Source: Neckera pumila
Lineage: Eukaryota > Streptophyta > Bryopsida > Hypnales > Neckeraceae
Reading direction: 5' to 3'
DNA: 64,000 nucleotides
NCBI GenBank assembly: GCA_963969595.1
Contig: OZ018409.1
Span: 1,924,501-1,988,500, forward strand
Under the pieces are notes generated by a model, which was not told the DNA's origin, made no database searches, and worked only from the letters and a program-made list of their open reading frames with translations. Shown piece by piece: positions 23,439 to 35,393 of this stretch. A program made the position numbers and the translations under genes. Every line of letters starts with the position of its first letter. Within the stretch, counting starts at the first letter, position 1.

Positions 23439-24361
23439 ACCCCTAAAGGACAATTGTCCCTTCGGGGGACAAATGCGATTTTGGGCAAGTACGTACGGGC
23501 TGAATTTTTGTTGTGATTTTTTGAAATTCTTTTTGAAGATAGAAAAATTGATAAGCTTTGTGGGAATTTAATTTTTTTTCAAATGGAGCCCGGGAACAAA
23601 AGTTATGCCCAAATGAGCTCAAAACAGGGAAGAGGGGGCAACAAAAAAAGATTTGCAAAAGATTTAATTTAAAATTTTTTTTTTCCCTTATAGATTATAT
23701 TTTTGCCTATTTGGGAAGCTTTGGTTCATTTCATTTGTATTTTTTATGATAAAGTTATAGACAATCTTGTTTTTGGAGCAATTAGAGCATCTTCTTGGAA
23801 AAAATAACTTGTAGGATTCATTTTGGAATGCAATTTTTGCAATTTTTCTAAAAAAATGTTCCACATGGTTAGTTTTTCTTGCTACAACAATCTCACAATT
23901 GGAATTAGTGCATTTTAACTCCATCTAAAAGATATTAATATTTTAGATTTTCCTTCTATCTTGTACTATCTTCTACTTAATAATTTTTTTAAGAATCAAA
24001 ATTAAGCTCTTTTTTTAATTTCCTTTTTTTTCCTAGACTCTCAACTCAATTTTCCACTATAAAAGTTTTAAAAATCAAAACTCTATAGTGCAAAAAATTT
24101 AAGTTAAAAATGTTCAAAGTGAAAAAATCTAGTCCCGCAATGTGCTAAAAATCTTGTTTTTTTCACTTCAAACGCAAATATCTTGCAATCTGTGCGGTCA
24201 AAAATCTTGAAATTTTTTCCACACATTGTCATACTAGTTAGGTATAAGATCCTATGGTTAGATGTGCAAAAAAAACACTTTTTAATTTTTTTTACTCTTT
24301 GCTTTAGAAATGGCATTTTTGAGAGTTTTTTGGCAGAAAAAAGGCCTTGGTCCTTTAGGAG
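23439..24361. mobile_element. Family G short DNA element, copy 2 (uninterrupted, 923 bp)
   Basis: The ends ACCCCTAAAGGACAATTGTC and CTTGGTCCTTTAGGAG are imperfect terminal inverted repeats, flanked by TTA at 23436-23438 and 24362-24364. It is the inverse of copy 1: for example GGTATAAGATCCTATGGTTAG at about 24240 is the complement of the stretch at about 21565. No coding capacity. This copy is the best available reference for the family in the window. Confidence 0.8.
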
Positions 24362-24364
24362 TTA

Positions 24365-26766
24365 AGGGTTAATTGCCGGTCTTGACTCGGGCCGCATGCA
24401 AATGCCATAAATGCAAATAACCCTCCCTTACAAAAATGTAAGAACCTCTCTAATGTAATGTGTCAGACGGGTCCCGACCCAACTTTTTATAGAATTTCTA
24501 TTGTACCACATGTAGTTTCATTTCAAATTTCATGTAGAACTAATATATTGTGCAAAAGTTATGAATAAATATAATATCTTGTATAGAGCTTCAAGTTTAT
24601 CTCAACTTAATCAAATTAGGATAAAATTGTGCTCATGATAGAGGGAAACATTTTAACTTCATCCAAAGTCTGAGCTTGGTCAAGGTATCCTACCATATTT
24701 GACCAAGTAGCAATTTCAACACAAATATTCAATTTGGTACTAGATTATTGAGTATTCTTTAGTAACAAAAGTGAAATTCTTTTAATTCATTGTCTAGCAC
24801 TTTCAACCTTTACAATAATTAGCATTACTTAGGGTTTGCTTAGCTTTGCAATTTTTTGCATGAAATTCTAAAAATGGATGATAGTCATCCTAATCTAGAT
24901 GTGAAGCTTTGTATCATATCATTCCAATAAATATTGCAAAAGTTATAAGTTTTGTTATTTCAATGTCAAAGTGGGTAGCTCAAATATATTCTAAAAAATG
25001 AATAATTGGCTATATGGGTGAACATTTGCAAGAAACACTTGTACTATTTTATGTCACAGCTTCCAATCAAAAGTTGTTGTGTGGTATAAGTTCTTGGGAA
25101 ATGATGCAAACAACTTGAAATTCATATCAAAGTTGGACGTACACGTCCCCAACATGCTGCTTTATTTTGGATTCTTCTAAAATTAATTGTGGAGGACAAA
25201 TCAAATTTCAAAAAATGTCACAAATTTAGTTTTGGAGGTTTCTAGTACTATGGAGTACCAATTTTGAAGTCATTAAAGTTGTAACTTGGCATGCTTGTTT
25301 GTATGACTGCCTTCCAACTTCTTAGGCAAGAAATTTTGAAAACATTGCTTCTAGTGCCGTCTGGAAGGCCCTAAAGTGTGATGACTTCAGTTGTAATTTC
25401 TAAAAAACTCAAAAAACAAATTCATTTTTTGATTGTGCGGATGCCCTCTTGAATGACTTAGAAGAAATGGCCATTTTTTTCCTTAAATTTAAATAAATCA
25501 TTAAGTATTTATGAAAAATAAAAAACTAAAACTGCCATTTTTTACAAAATATGGCAGTCTGTGGCTGAAAATAGTACTCCAATGTAATGAGTAGCGGTGC
25601 ATAGTATTGGTGGGGGCCCACTTTGGATGGAAATCGCCTGGAAACCAAGGCGATCAAATTGTCAGTCATCTTTGTGGACAAATGAGAAGCAAACACGTGC
25701 TGCCTAGGCATTGCATCCAACATTAAATCAACGGTCCAAATTTCCATGCTGTGACATTCCTAGTATTTATAATAGTCGTAGTACATGTAGTATTGGAAGA
25801 GAAAAAATCCAAAACACAACAAATAATACAAGTGTTTCTTGCATTCACCTATATTTGATTGTATATGTTGGTACCTATTCAAACACATTTGAACCATTCA
25901 TTTCCAAATAATGAGGTGAAAGTTATGAAGAGTTTTATTTTGTTGGCAATAAAAAGATAGAAAAAACATACAAAGTCATTTTTTGAACTCAAATTTCAAA
26001 ATTTCCACAAAAAACAAAAACAAATAAGAATACCTATTGTTTGCTAGAACATTTTCACCATTGAATTTAATAATTTTTAATTTCTTATACAAATTATGAG
26101 GAATTTAATTAGTTGTTTCTTTCATTAAATACCATCTTTCACTTTATAAAAATTTTAAAGATGAATACTGGTATAAAGTTTTTTTGATTAAATTTTTTGA
26201 ATATATTAACCTCAATCCATATTTCAATATATCGGAATTGCACATTCTCTAAACTGCACAAATGTTGAATATATGAATTTTTCCTAAGAATGTTGGAAGA
26301 CAAAACTTCACCTTCAAGAAAGGCTAGAAATAAATACTTTTTGAAGCTAAGGCACATTGAACTTGAAATTGGTGGGGATTTTATACTACAATTTTGGTAA
26401 ATGTACTTGATAAATTAACTACAATATCTTATAGTTGCATTTCTTATATAATAAGCATCAATGAAATTTTAGCCTTACTTTGGATACAATTATTTTGAAG
26501 CAATTTTGGGATTCAAAACACCTCAATATTTTAGGAATCAATATCAAATTTCAAATTAATTGAGGTCTTATGTTCATATATTTTTATATACTAAAAAATA
26601 ATAAATTCCTTCTTCACTTTTAGGAATCAGTTGATGATACTCATGATAGAGAAAAATTGCATTGTCATATTGCAGTCATTGTCATGTTGCCCGTGAATAG
26701 ATTTATGCCATAATTGTCTTGAACGTCAATATAATGAAAATGTCAAAAGTTCCAATTCTGTATCAT
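24365..26766. other. AT-rich stretch without gene
   Basis: No coding frame with recognisable motifs and no clear repeat. It contains TATTTATAATAGTC and similar AT-rich words only. Confidence 0.5.
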
Positions 26767-27108
26767 CATTAGGAAAATTTTCAAGCCTCCAAAGGGCTGC
26801 TCCACAGTCCTCTGGTGTACTCTAAAATTTAATTTTTGGGGGTTGAGAAAATCATTTTTCCCTATTCTTGCTCAGCTCGAATTGTAGTGGTAGTGCTGCA
26901 GGAATTGAATTTTAAGAGTTTAAGATTTATTTTTAAAAAAAATTTTAATAATCTGAAGAAAAAATCATGAAATCTGACTACTTTGGCGAGCAATCAGCTT
27001 ATGTGACTGCTCACTGCGGCACTTTTCCAGATTGACAGACCAAGCTTTGAAATAGCTTGGTTTGTCAATTTGGAGCAGCCCTCTAGAGGGTTGAAATTTT
27101 CTGTAATG
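26767..27108. mobile_element. Family M short DNA element, copy 1 (342 bp)
   Basis: Terminal inverted repeats of about 35 bp: CATTAGGAAAATTTTCAAGC at the left, and on the complement CATTACAGAAAATTTCAACC at the right. Each includes a central palindromic word of the CCCTCTAGAGGG type followed by GCTGCTCC. A second inner hairpin (GACAGACCAAGCTTT against AGCTTGGTTTGTC, about 27037-27067) lies near the right end. No coding capacity. Two further copies lie at 49177 and 62975. Confidence 0.8.
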
Positions 27109-28866
27109 ATTGATGAAATGGATTGGAGAGTGATTCTTATAGTAGTCAGTGGTACATTTGTAAATCCCGCTAGAAGATTCCCTATTCATTTGATGGGCAG
27201 TTTATCTTGTATAATTAGCACATTTCGCAAATCCATCCTTATAATCGGGCATTATCAGTTCTTCATTTGCAAAGTTTTCAGCTCATCTAAATTTCCCATA
27301 TTCATAACATGCAGTAGCAGTCAAGTGGCTGTCTTCCTCTCAACAGAATGGTGTGGTATATTTAACACCATCAATAGCTAATATACACGTGTTGATTTTG
27401 TCACAGAATAGAAGTAGGTCAGCTGGCCACAACTGTACAAGGTTTATTAAGAATTAAAAAAAAAAAGAATCTTATATCCCTTGGACCAAATACACAAAAA
27501 CCAACATTCTATACCTAAACATTGTGTATTTTGATAACCCAAAATATAATTGGTTTTAGTATAAATGCAAGCAATGAACCAAACATTTAGCTTGCATTCA
27601 TACAAAAATTAATTATATTTTTAGTTTTTATATGAATAGAAAAACTATATATATACATTTGGGATGGTAAGAATAAAACAACTTATGTAGGATATGTGAA
27701 TTAGAATGAGTAGTGTGGGGCTATGTAGATGGACTATTAGGATTGGTTTTTAAGGCTTTTTTGTGATTTGTTTGTTGTTTTTGAGAGTGATTTGTATGAT
27801 TTTTGGTGTGTTTGTATTCAATTTGGTGATTTTATATGTATTTTTGTCAATTTGGAATGTGATTTTTGGAGTTAGTTTTTGAGATGTCTAATCCAAATAG
27901 GAGTACGTGTCAAATTGTGTTTGGAATGAGCCAAATTGGAAGTTAAATACTGGCTAAGTAAATTTCCAAAATTGGAGTGATGTGGCAATATTCCAAGTCA
28001 AGAGGATAAGGGTATTTGTGTCCTAGTTGGAGTCTAATGGAAGTTATGTTTTGTGTTCTGATTTGGTAGTTTTCTTTTGTGGTTATTTAACCGTTCTTTG
28101 GCCCCTATTAGGTGGTCTCTCTTGATTTGGAAGGCACCCAGTGTTAAAGAGTGTCCACTGCGAGTCCCAGCCAGGTTGTGCTGTGTATTTGATTTGTTGT
28201 TTTGTGTGTGTGCATGTGAGTGAGTCTTTGGAGTTTGATGAGATGGAGTTGTGTATGTATGTCTAATTGTGGAATTTTAAGTATTCCAAGTTGGAGAAAT
28301 GTTTTAGGAGTTGGTGAAAATGATGTGATTAAGTGTTGGAGTTTTGATTGGATCATTGGATGATGAAGTGTGACTGTATGTGTGAAGAACAGTGGAAGTT
28401 GGAATGTAATATCCTAATCGGTGATGTGGAAATGAAGTGGAATAAGGAATGTGGAATCCTAATAGTTGAGTGCAAATTGCAAGTTGAAACTAAAATTGTA
28501 AAATGGTGATGTATTCACCAATTCGGAAATAAGAAACATGTTCAAGCCAAATTGAGTGTTTTATTGTGTATGATTTAATGAATGATTTAATGTGCACATG
28601 TGTTTATGGAATTATTTGAGAATGGAGTATGATGGTGTTAGTCAAACTATGTGTGAGTGAATTATGCAATGTTGTTGTAGATTGAGTGGCTACTAATTTT
28701 CCAAATTGGGTCATGGTTTTTTATTTTGGAATTGTATTATCTATTTTAGATATTATTCCATTTAGCATAGATTTCCTACTTGACCGTCTCCCTTGGAACG
28801 AACTTTACTATTAGCCTTGGGTTTTGTTTAAATATAATTTGACGACCAAAGCTTATCTACAAGCCT
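27109..28866. other. Stretch without gene
   Basis: No recognisable coding sequence. About 28190-28700 is strikingly G/T-rich and C-poor on the + strand, but I could not define an element. Confidence 0.45.
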
Positions 28867-28907
28867 CAACCATTCATAGTTAAGTCAAAAGTAGGAATTG
28901 TATCTAA

Positions 28908-29264
28908 AATAGAATTTCAGACCTTATTAGGCATAGTAGAATAACTTTTTTCAAAAAACTTTGAACTAAAAAAAGTTGGTAAATGAAGATTAGTTCATCT
29001 TCAAAAATCCATTTGGTATTTTGAGTCTCCAATCAAAAGTTATGGACAAATTTCAAAGAGGGGTTAGATGGGATTTTCTTTAACCTTTTTAAACATCCTC
29101 TCAATTTTGTCCTTAATTTTTTTATTGAAGGCTTGAAATACCAAACACTTATTTTGGAGATGAAACTTATCTTCATTTACCAACTTAACTTCATTTACCA
29201 TCTTAGTTCAAAGTTTTTAAGAAAAAATTTGTCTACTATGCCTAAATGAGGTTTGAAATTCTAC
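28908..29264. repeat. Foldback (long palindrome), about 357 bp
   Basis: The two arms meet near 29090-29100. AGAATTTCAGACCTTATTAG at the left end pairs with the stretch ending GAGGTTTGAAATTCT at the right. Inner segments such as AGTTCATCTTCA...CCATTTGGTATTT pair with AAATACCAAACACTTA and the following bases. It lacks protein-coding potential and would form a nearly full-length hairpin if transcribed. Confidence 0.75.
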
Positions 29265-29268
29265 TTTA

Positions 29269-30926
29269 ATCCCTAAAGTCCCAAGGCATTTTTCTATCAA
29301 AAACGACTCAAAACTGTTAATTCTGCTGCGTTCATATAAGAAAAGAAAAAATATATTTTTCTTAGAATTTAACTAAAGGATCTTGTACTTTATCTCAGAT
29401 CATGTGGTAAAAATTTCATAAAGCTTAACCATACAGATTAGAAGATATTAGTATTCAAAGTTGGAAAATTTTCATTTTTTGAACACTGGTTTGCAATTTC
29501 AAATGACTTTGACCGCCATTTGTAAAAATAAATTGCACTATAGACTTTGAATTTAATTTTTCTTATGTTGAATAATTGAGTTGAGAATCTAGGAAAAAAA
29601 TTTCAAAAAAAATACACTTAATTTTCATTCAAGGGTGGATGCAGGAAAGATTGGTACTAGTTTGCGTCACACTTGACGTTTTGGAATTGTCATGGGCCAT
29701 AACTTTTTGAGTTTCAAGCGAATGTACTTGAAATTTTTTTAAATAAAGGCTACCTTGATAGTGATGAGACTTGCTATTTTTCAGAAATAAAGAAAAAAAG
29801 TTTTATAATTAATTTTGATTTTCCCTAATTTGTCACATTTTGCAGTTTAGGATTTTTTAGGACTGGGGAGTATTCAAAATTAATGATCTGAAGCTGAAAT
29901 TTCTAGGGTCTATTTCCATAGTAAGAACTCATATTTATACAAAAGAAAATGTAAAAATTCTTTTATTTTGTATCCTCTACATGCATGCAAATAGGGCTCC
30001 CTTGCGCGCGTATTTCTGAACATTGAAGATAGTTTTAAGATCATTCTTTTAGTGAAATCCCATTACCATCAATTCTTCCCAAATGGCCAAGTTTTAGATT
30101 CCTTAAAATTTGCTTTTCCTATTTATTACAAATTAAAATGTGAAAATACCTATTTTCATGAGATTTTGCACTTTTCTAGTTCTCCTATTTAGAAAACTTT
30201 TCTATGCTTTTCCTTCCTAGAGTACCTTCTTTTTAAAGGTTTATATACTAAACATTATTTTTCATTTTATTAAAATTGTTTTTCTATTTATATAGTACTC
30301 CCAAAAAAAACCTGAGTATTGTGGAGAATGCTACAAAAACTGGTCAGTCTTTCTTGCAACCACCCTCTTTAATAATTTATTAAATAGAAGTAGGTCCAAG
30401 ATTGAAAGAAAAACTAAATCGTCAATAGCTCTAAGATGGGATTAAAACACTATAATCCCAATAGTGTGATTGTTTTAGCAAGCAAACTCAGCCTTGTCAA
30501 ACAATTTTTTTTGAAAAATTGTGAAAATTGCATTCAAAAAATGAGTCCTATAAGTTATTTTTTCAAGAAGATGCTCTAATTGCCCAAAAAATAAAATTGT
30601 CCATAACTTTCACATAACAAATCCAAATGGAATGAATCAAAGCTTCCTACGTAGATAAAAATACAATCTATAAGAAAAAAAATTTAAAAAATTTAAAATC
30701 TTTTTTTTGTGTGAGAAGATTTCTGCCCGTCTCATAAAAAAAAATGACCTTTTGTGCCATAACTTTTGCTCCTAGGCACCAATTGAAATAAAAATTATAT
30801 TCTCATAAAGCTAATGTGATTTTCTATCTTCATAAGAAGTTTCAGAATATAATGATGAGTATTGAAGCCGTTGTAGCCTGTCCAAAACCCATTTTGTCCC
30901 CCAAGGGGACAATGGGACTTTAGGAT
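29269..30926. mobile_element. Family G short DNA element, copy 3 (carries a family H insertion)
   Basis: Nearly perfect termini ATCCCTAAAGTCCC and GGGACTTTAGGAT are flanked by TTA on both sides (29266-29268 and 30927-30929). Without the nested family H copy the length is about 925 bp, in agreement with copy 2. Shared internal landmarks include GGATCTTGTACTT, the GAAGTAGGTCCAAGATTGAA stretch and CCCATTTTGTCCCCCAAGG near the right end. Confidence 0.8.
29633..30365. mobile_element. Family H short DNA element, solitary copy (733 bp)
   Basis: Termini GGGTGGATGCAGGAAAGATT and, on the complement of the right end, GGGTGGTTGCAAGAAAGACT. Landmarks shared with the copies at 37460-38925 include CTATTTCCATAGTA, CCTCTACATGCATGCAAATA, GGGCTCCCTTGCGC, ATTCTGAACATTGAAGAT and TATAGTACTCCCAAAAAAA. 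The flanking family G sequence continues on either side; a clean target duplication was not defined. Confidence 0.8.
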
Positions 30927-30967
30927 TTAAACACAATCCCTACTTTTGACTTAACTATGAGTGGTTG

Positions 30968-32039
30968 AGAAACTACAAATTCTGCTTTACTTATCCCACA
31001 TGGGTTGTTGTACCTCCTACCACCCTATGTGTATACAAAGAGTTGTCTTTTCACTTGGAAACCCAAAATAAGTTATTGATTGCATTAGTGGATTATTCAT
31101 TGGATTCTTTGGTTTTTGGCAAACCATCTTTCTCTACAAATATTTGTTGATTTGTATATTTGGACCTAGAATTAACCATTAGATGTTATTCAAGGACTCC
31201 AAGAAATTGCGAATTATCTTGTGTTCCCAGACTGCGGAATGCAGGATAACTATTGGCTAACGTGGTCAAGACCGTGCCACGTCATTTATAAATAAATAAA
31301 TAAGTAAATTTAAAAAAAATTGCTTAAACTGATATTTGGAGAAGATTTATTTATTTGATTTTATTTTTTGTCTTATTTTATTTTTGAAAAAAAAAATTCT
31401 AACAGCATTACTATTCGTTCAGAATAGGGGAACAGACTATAGGAACAGGCTTGAAACAGCCTTCCGGAAGCCTCAAACCCCCTATTGAAAAAAAATAGAG
31501 CATAACATAATGTACTGCCACTGTCCCGGTACCAAAGCTTACATTGATGATGAGAGGTTGAATTTTGTGGATAGGGACTCTCTCTCAAGGCTACTGAATG
31601 TTATGTTGTCTAGAGCGCAATTAATGTCCGGCAATACCCTTCTCGTCGGAAATTGCAGAGAAAAATGTGTTTCCTTCTTGTTGGGCTCCACCCGCCTCGT
31701 CTATATTGCCCTATAAGTAATTTTGTACAATACATACATACTGGTAATTAAGGGATCAAACACTGACACCACATTACTGACGTTTTCAGCAAAATATTAT
31801 CAAATTCACATCAAGTCATCCATTACAATTCATCGATACCCGAATGGAATGCATTTCCAAAACTTATATATGTTGTATACGAAACTCAAATAAATTATAT
31901 ATGTTTTATATGGTATTCATCACTGAATAGCATTGACCTGGATTATATTATAGCCATGGCAACCATGACTTCCACACTTTCAATTTGAGTTCACGTACAG
32001 ATTTCAGAGCTACCACATGAAATTTGGATAGATTTTTTA
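30968..32039. other. Stretch without gene before duplicated copy B
   Basis: No recognisable coding sequence. Short frames at 30965-31150 and 31510-31716 lack motifs and counterparts in copy A. Confidence 0.45.
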
Positions 32040-33115
32040 TCACGCGTTGTATAACTGAGCCTGAGTTCCACAAAGTGGATCCAAATGAACTTCAAAAGTG
32101 GCGATGATTGGGGATTTTCAAGTCGAATCCATTGAAAACACAGAATCGTATGCTGGTACTATCGGCATCGATTGTCATCAATCTCAACATTGACAAGAGA
32201 TTGACAAGATTTTATAGAGTTGCACATGTGATTTGAAACTTCACAACTAGTTATGCGCGACTCAGGTGCAACTTGAGACAGTCACGAGTTTGCAACGATT
32301 AAAAAGTTCGTTACAATACCATCCCGACTGGATTTCAGCATCTGCATATTCAACCTTTTCAACTTTCCAAGTCAATCTCAAATGGTGCACACCATACAAA
32401 GACACTGACGTGAGCTTCCAAAGTGCTTGACTGTTGATGGAATAGTTTGGCTGGCTTGAATCAGGAGAAATTCTTTGTCGACCTTGAAATTACCCCTACG
32501 GTTACTTACTCAATTGTAGTCGTCTCCAATTAATTTTCTAATTTGAATATATGTCCAGCAACAATGGAGTGGACTATCCTAACTTTAATTCATGTGATCG
32601 TGCGCAATGCTGTAGCATTGTTAGTCAAATTGAATTCAAAAATTATGAACAGAAGATTGCTTGTGCACATCTATCTAGATACTCCAGAAATCGATCCTGA
32701 AAAAATTGTGTGCGTGTTGAAGGAACTAGCTCATCTACTGCAGATCAAGGTACTCTAGAATTGGTCAACAAGCACATGGTGGGCGCTGAGGGAGCTGAAA
32801 ACGAATTACAGTAGTTCAATTCCCAACGTCGACAGTGAATTGATTTCAACATTGATTGCCAAATATTTCGACTGGCACTACCAGATCACCCAACGGATAT
32901 AATTTTTCTTAAGTGAACTAGGATTCCACTACATTGAGCTCCCACTGATTCAACCATATCCAGTGCGAGCTCTGGGTAATTTGACAACAGAAGGTAACGT
33001 TGAATCGTTATCTTGTTTTGGCAACACTTTGAATTACTGCCCACCTTAGAGTTTGTTTATAATGCATCGGCAAGACTTGAAATTACGCCAAAATATTCAA
33101 TTATTGTCAAAGTTG
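32040..33115 (+). repeat. Duplicated locus, copy B, block 1
   Basis: Matches 2870-4140 in order and orientation. The match includes TGGATCCAAATGAACTTC, AAGTGGCGATGATTGGGG and TTTTCAAGTC. It ends at the foldback element at 33111. A frame at 32543-32758 (+) and an alternative Cys-rich reading across 32560-32650 (NSCDRAQCC) were seen, but neither is supported by copy A. Confidence 0.55.
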
Positions 33116-33374
33116 TCATATCGGATAGAATCGGATGAATCGGAAGGAATCAAGGTTGACTGACTACAAACTTTGGAGGCCAATAACTTTTGCAAAAATT
33201 ATCCAAATTGGACATAAGACATATTTTTCGGCGTCTACAATTTTTGTAGATGCCGAAAAATATGTCATATGTCCAATTTGGATAATTTTTTGCAAAAGTT
33301 ATTGGCCTCCAAAGTTTGCAGCCAATTAACCCTGGTTCTGTCCGATTCGTCTGATTCTGTCTGATATGACAACT
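33111..33374. mobile_element. Near-perfect foldback element, 264 bp
   Basis: Arms of about 130 bp: AGTTGTCATATCGGATAGAA at the left pairs with the stretch ending CTGATATGACAACT at the right. The inner 80 bp per arm are almost identical (AACTTTGGAGGCCAATAACT, CCAAATTGGACATA, CATATTTTTCGGC) and meet at a short AT centre near 33240. No coding capacity. It sits in copy B at the edge of block 1 and is absent from copy A. A transcript would fold into one long hairpin. Confidence 0.9.
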
Positions 33375-34469
33375 CTGATTATCGTCATTTTCGATATAAA
33401 GGCAAAATTTCAGAAGCTCATCTGGAACCGTAGATCTTTAGCAGTCCTAGTTTTAACCTCTCAAGAACCAACAGGACACAATGTGTTCTTTTCAAATTTT
33501 CAATGACATATTCTCGGTAGAGTGAAACAAATTTCAATATTTTGTAATTAAATTAGGATCTTGTAGAGTAATAAGTTGACATACTTGTTGTATTTTTTTG
33601 ATTTACAAAATTTCAATGTGAGAAGTATTTAAAAAATTATTTAGAAAATGTAATCTTGTAGAAAAAAGGAGCAAATATAATTCTCTTATAATGAAAGGAA
33701 TAGTGGGGATTGGAAAAAAAATTCATGAACAATTCTAGTCTTTGGTCTGCACAACAAATTAGCTCCGGAGAAAAAAATTCAAATATGTATTTTTAATAAT
33801 TTAAAAGTACAAGGTTCAATCTGGTGTGATTAAGAACACAAAATAATTAAAATGATTCCAAATTTTTGAAAGATGTTCTAACAATATGTTAATAATACAA
33901 ATTATTAAATTTCAAAACTTGACGCATATTAAAAATTAAATTTTTTTTGTAGGATCTAATTTGTTCAATTTTGACTTTCTAGTTTTTTTGTTTGAAAATG
34001 TGTACAAAATTGGGGGAATTTTTTATTAATCATTTAAAAAAATTTAAAAAAATTTAAAAATTTAAAAATACTACATTTGCTTTTGATTTCAATACAACTT
34101 TTGTTGGAGGGGAAGGAGGGGGGGAGGTGGTGGTGGTGGTGGGGTGTAAAAATGCATTATTCATCTTCTTATAATTTTTTTCATCCAAACATTGCTTTTT
34201 TTGCATATGAAGTTGATCATCCAAAATTATTATAATCTAAAAATCCAATGGTCAATACTCTCCACAAGTCATTCCAAGCTTACTAGACAAAGTAGTCTTT
34301 ACTTTTGTATGGTTAAAATCACAAATTTCAAGCACAAGTATGTGCAAAAAAATATCAAAGTGGGACAATTCATTGAAAACCTCCATTGTCAAAAAGTAGT
34401 TTGGACTTGAGGGGTTATGAGAATTTTTGTACACTTAAAAGTCTCAATTTTGGAGCTTATATTCTATTT
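33375..34469. other. AT-rich insertion-like stretch in copy B; no gene
   Basis: Very AT-rich with long A and T runs, a GGGGGGAGGTGGTGGTGGTG stretch at about 34119-34142, and no counterpart in copy A. It is probably one or more decayed elements. No ends were defined. Confidence 0.45.
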
Positions 34470-35186
34470 TAATGAATGTGATTAATGCTCAATGCTGTGA
34501 ATGATTTAACTCAGGTCAAGTACCTGATGTTTTAGACTTTGACCGCTGGGAAACAAGTGGGGGGACGAAAGCAGTTATATTGGACCCGGGAGATTCAGTA
34601 ACATGATTTTGTACGTAATACTAAGTTTGACAATAGTTGAGCACATGACCCAAAGGGCGTAGCTAAGAATAGTTAGATTGGACCCAAGGGGAAATTCGTT
34701 AAAATGACAGTATTCCATACGCATTTTCCACTCATTTCTAGGACAGGTTTAGATTTCAGACTGCATGGTCTGAAATGCCACGTTTGTGGAATACCGCCAT
34801 TTTTAACGAAATATCGGTTACAATGCAACGTTCTCAGTCTGTCGGTTTCACTGACAATTGGTGAGTTTGACATGCACTTGAATCAAAGAGCTAAAGAGCA
34901 TTTTATTTGGTAGCTTGACTGCATATATATATTCATCCTCCACACGCATCCTCCTCACACATCCTCCACGCTCATCAATTGATTCATCAGCTTTCACATT
35001 CATTTGTGACTCAAGTGTCGTGAGCCTCTTGAATCTATTGCCCAGGTTCTGATCGAGCCATTTAATCTGAGAGACAGAGCTCTAAATTAAGAGTTGCAAC
35101 GTTTCATATACGTTGCTCGCTCTTTACAGCATTTGCAGCATCAATTTGTACATGTAATGTACAGTTCGTGAACATCGGCAGAGCTC

Positions 35187-35393
35187 ATGGCGTCTTTTGT
35201 GCAGCTGCTGATTGCATCGGCATGTGAAGGAGATGGCCAACGAACTCCGAATCACTATTGCCTGGGAGCAGGCTGCCCCAAATGCAACACTTCAAGAAGG
35301 AGGTTGATACAGGGAGTTCGACAATCGTTGGTTGCAGAAGGCGATCCAACGCCATGTCCTCACAGTTGTCTGCCCGGGGAAGACTGCCCATGA
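35187..35393 (+). CDS. Small Cys-rich protein candidate, copy B (68 codons)
   Basis: An ATG-to-TGA frame. Residues 20-38 read TPNHYCLGAGCPKCNTSRR in phase with the copy A protein. From about residue 56 a second, similar module starts: CPHSCLPGEDCP. The TGA then falls just before codons for YCNTR, so the second module (H-x-C-x4-C-x2-C-N-T-R) is cut by a single in-frame stop. The N-terminus (MASFVQLLIASA) is mildly hydrophobic but not a clear signal peptide. I recognise no family. It could be a metal-binding or disulfide-rich small protein, or a first exon. Confidence 0.35.
   Translation: MASFVQLLIASACEGDGQRTPNHYCLGAGCPKCNTSRRRLIQGVRQSLVAEGDPTPCPHSCLPGEDCP

Larger units (their letters stand above)
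28867..30967. mobile_element. Composite nest bounded by a 35-bp inverted repeat
   Basis: CAACCATTCATAGTTAAGTC (28867 onward) and its complement ending at 30967 form an outer inverted repeat of about 35 bp that also includes AAAAGTAGG and a degenerate ATTGT. Inside lie a 357-bp foldback (28908-29264), a family G element (29269-30926) and, within that, a family H element (29633-30365). No coding sequence survives. The outer element is therefore seen mostly by its ends. Confidence 0.7.

Noticed and set aside
34704..34913. Plus and minus frames around 34700-34900
   Set aside because: They arise from a local palindromic stretch (TTTCAGACTGCATGGTCTGAAA and flanks) in the upstream part of copy B; no domain.
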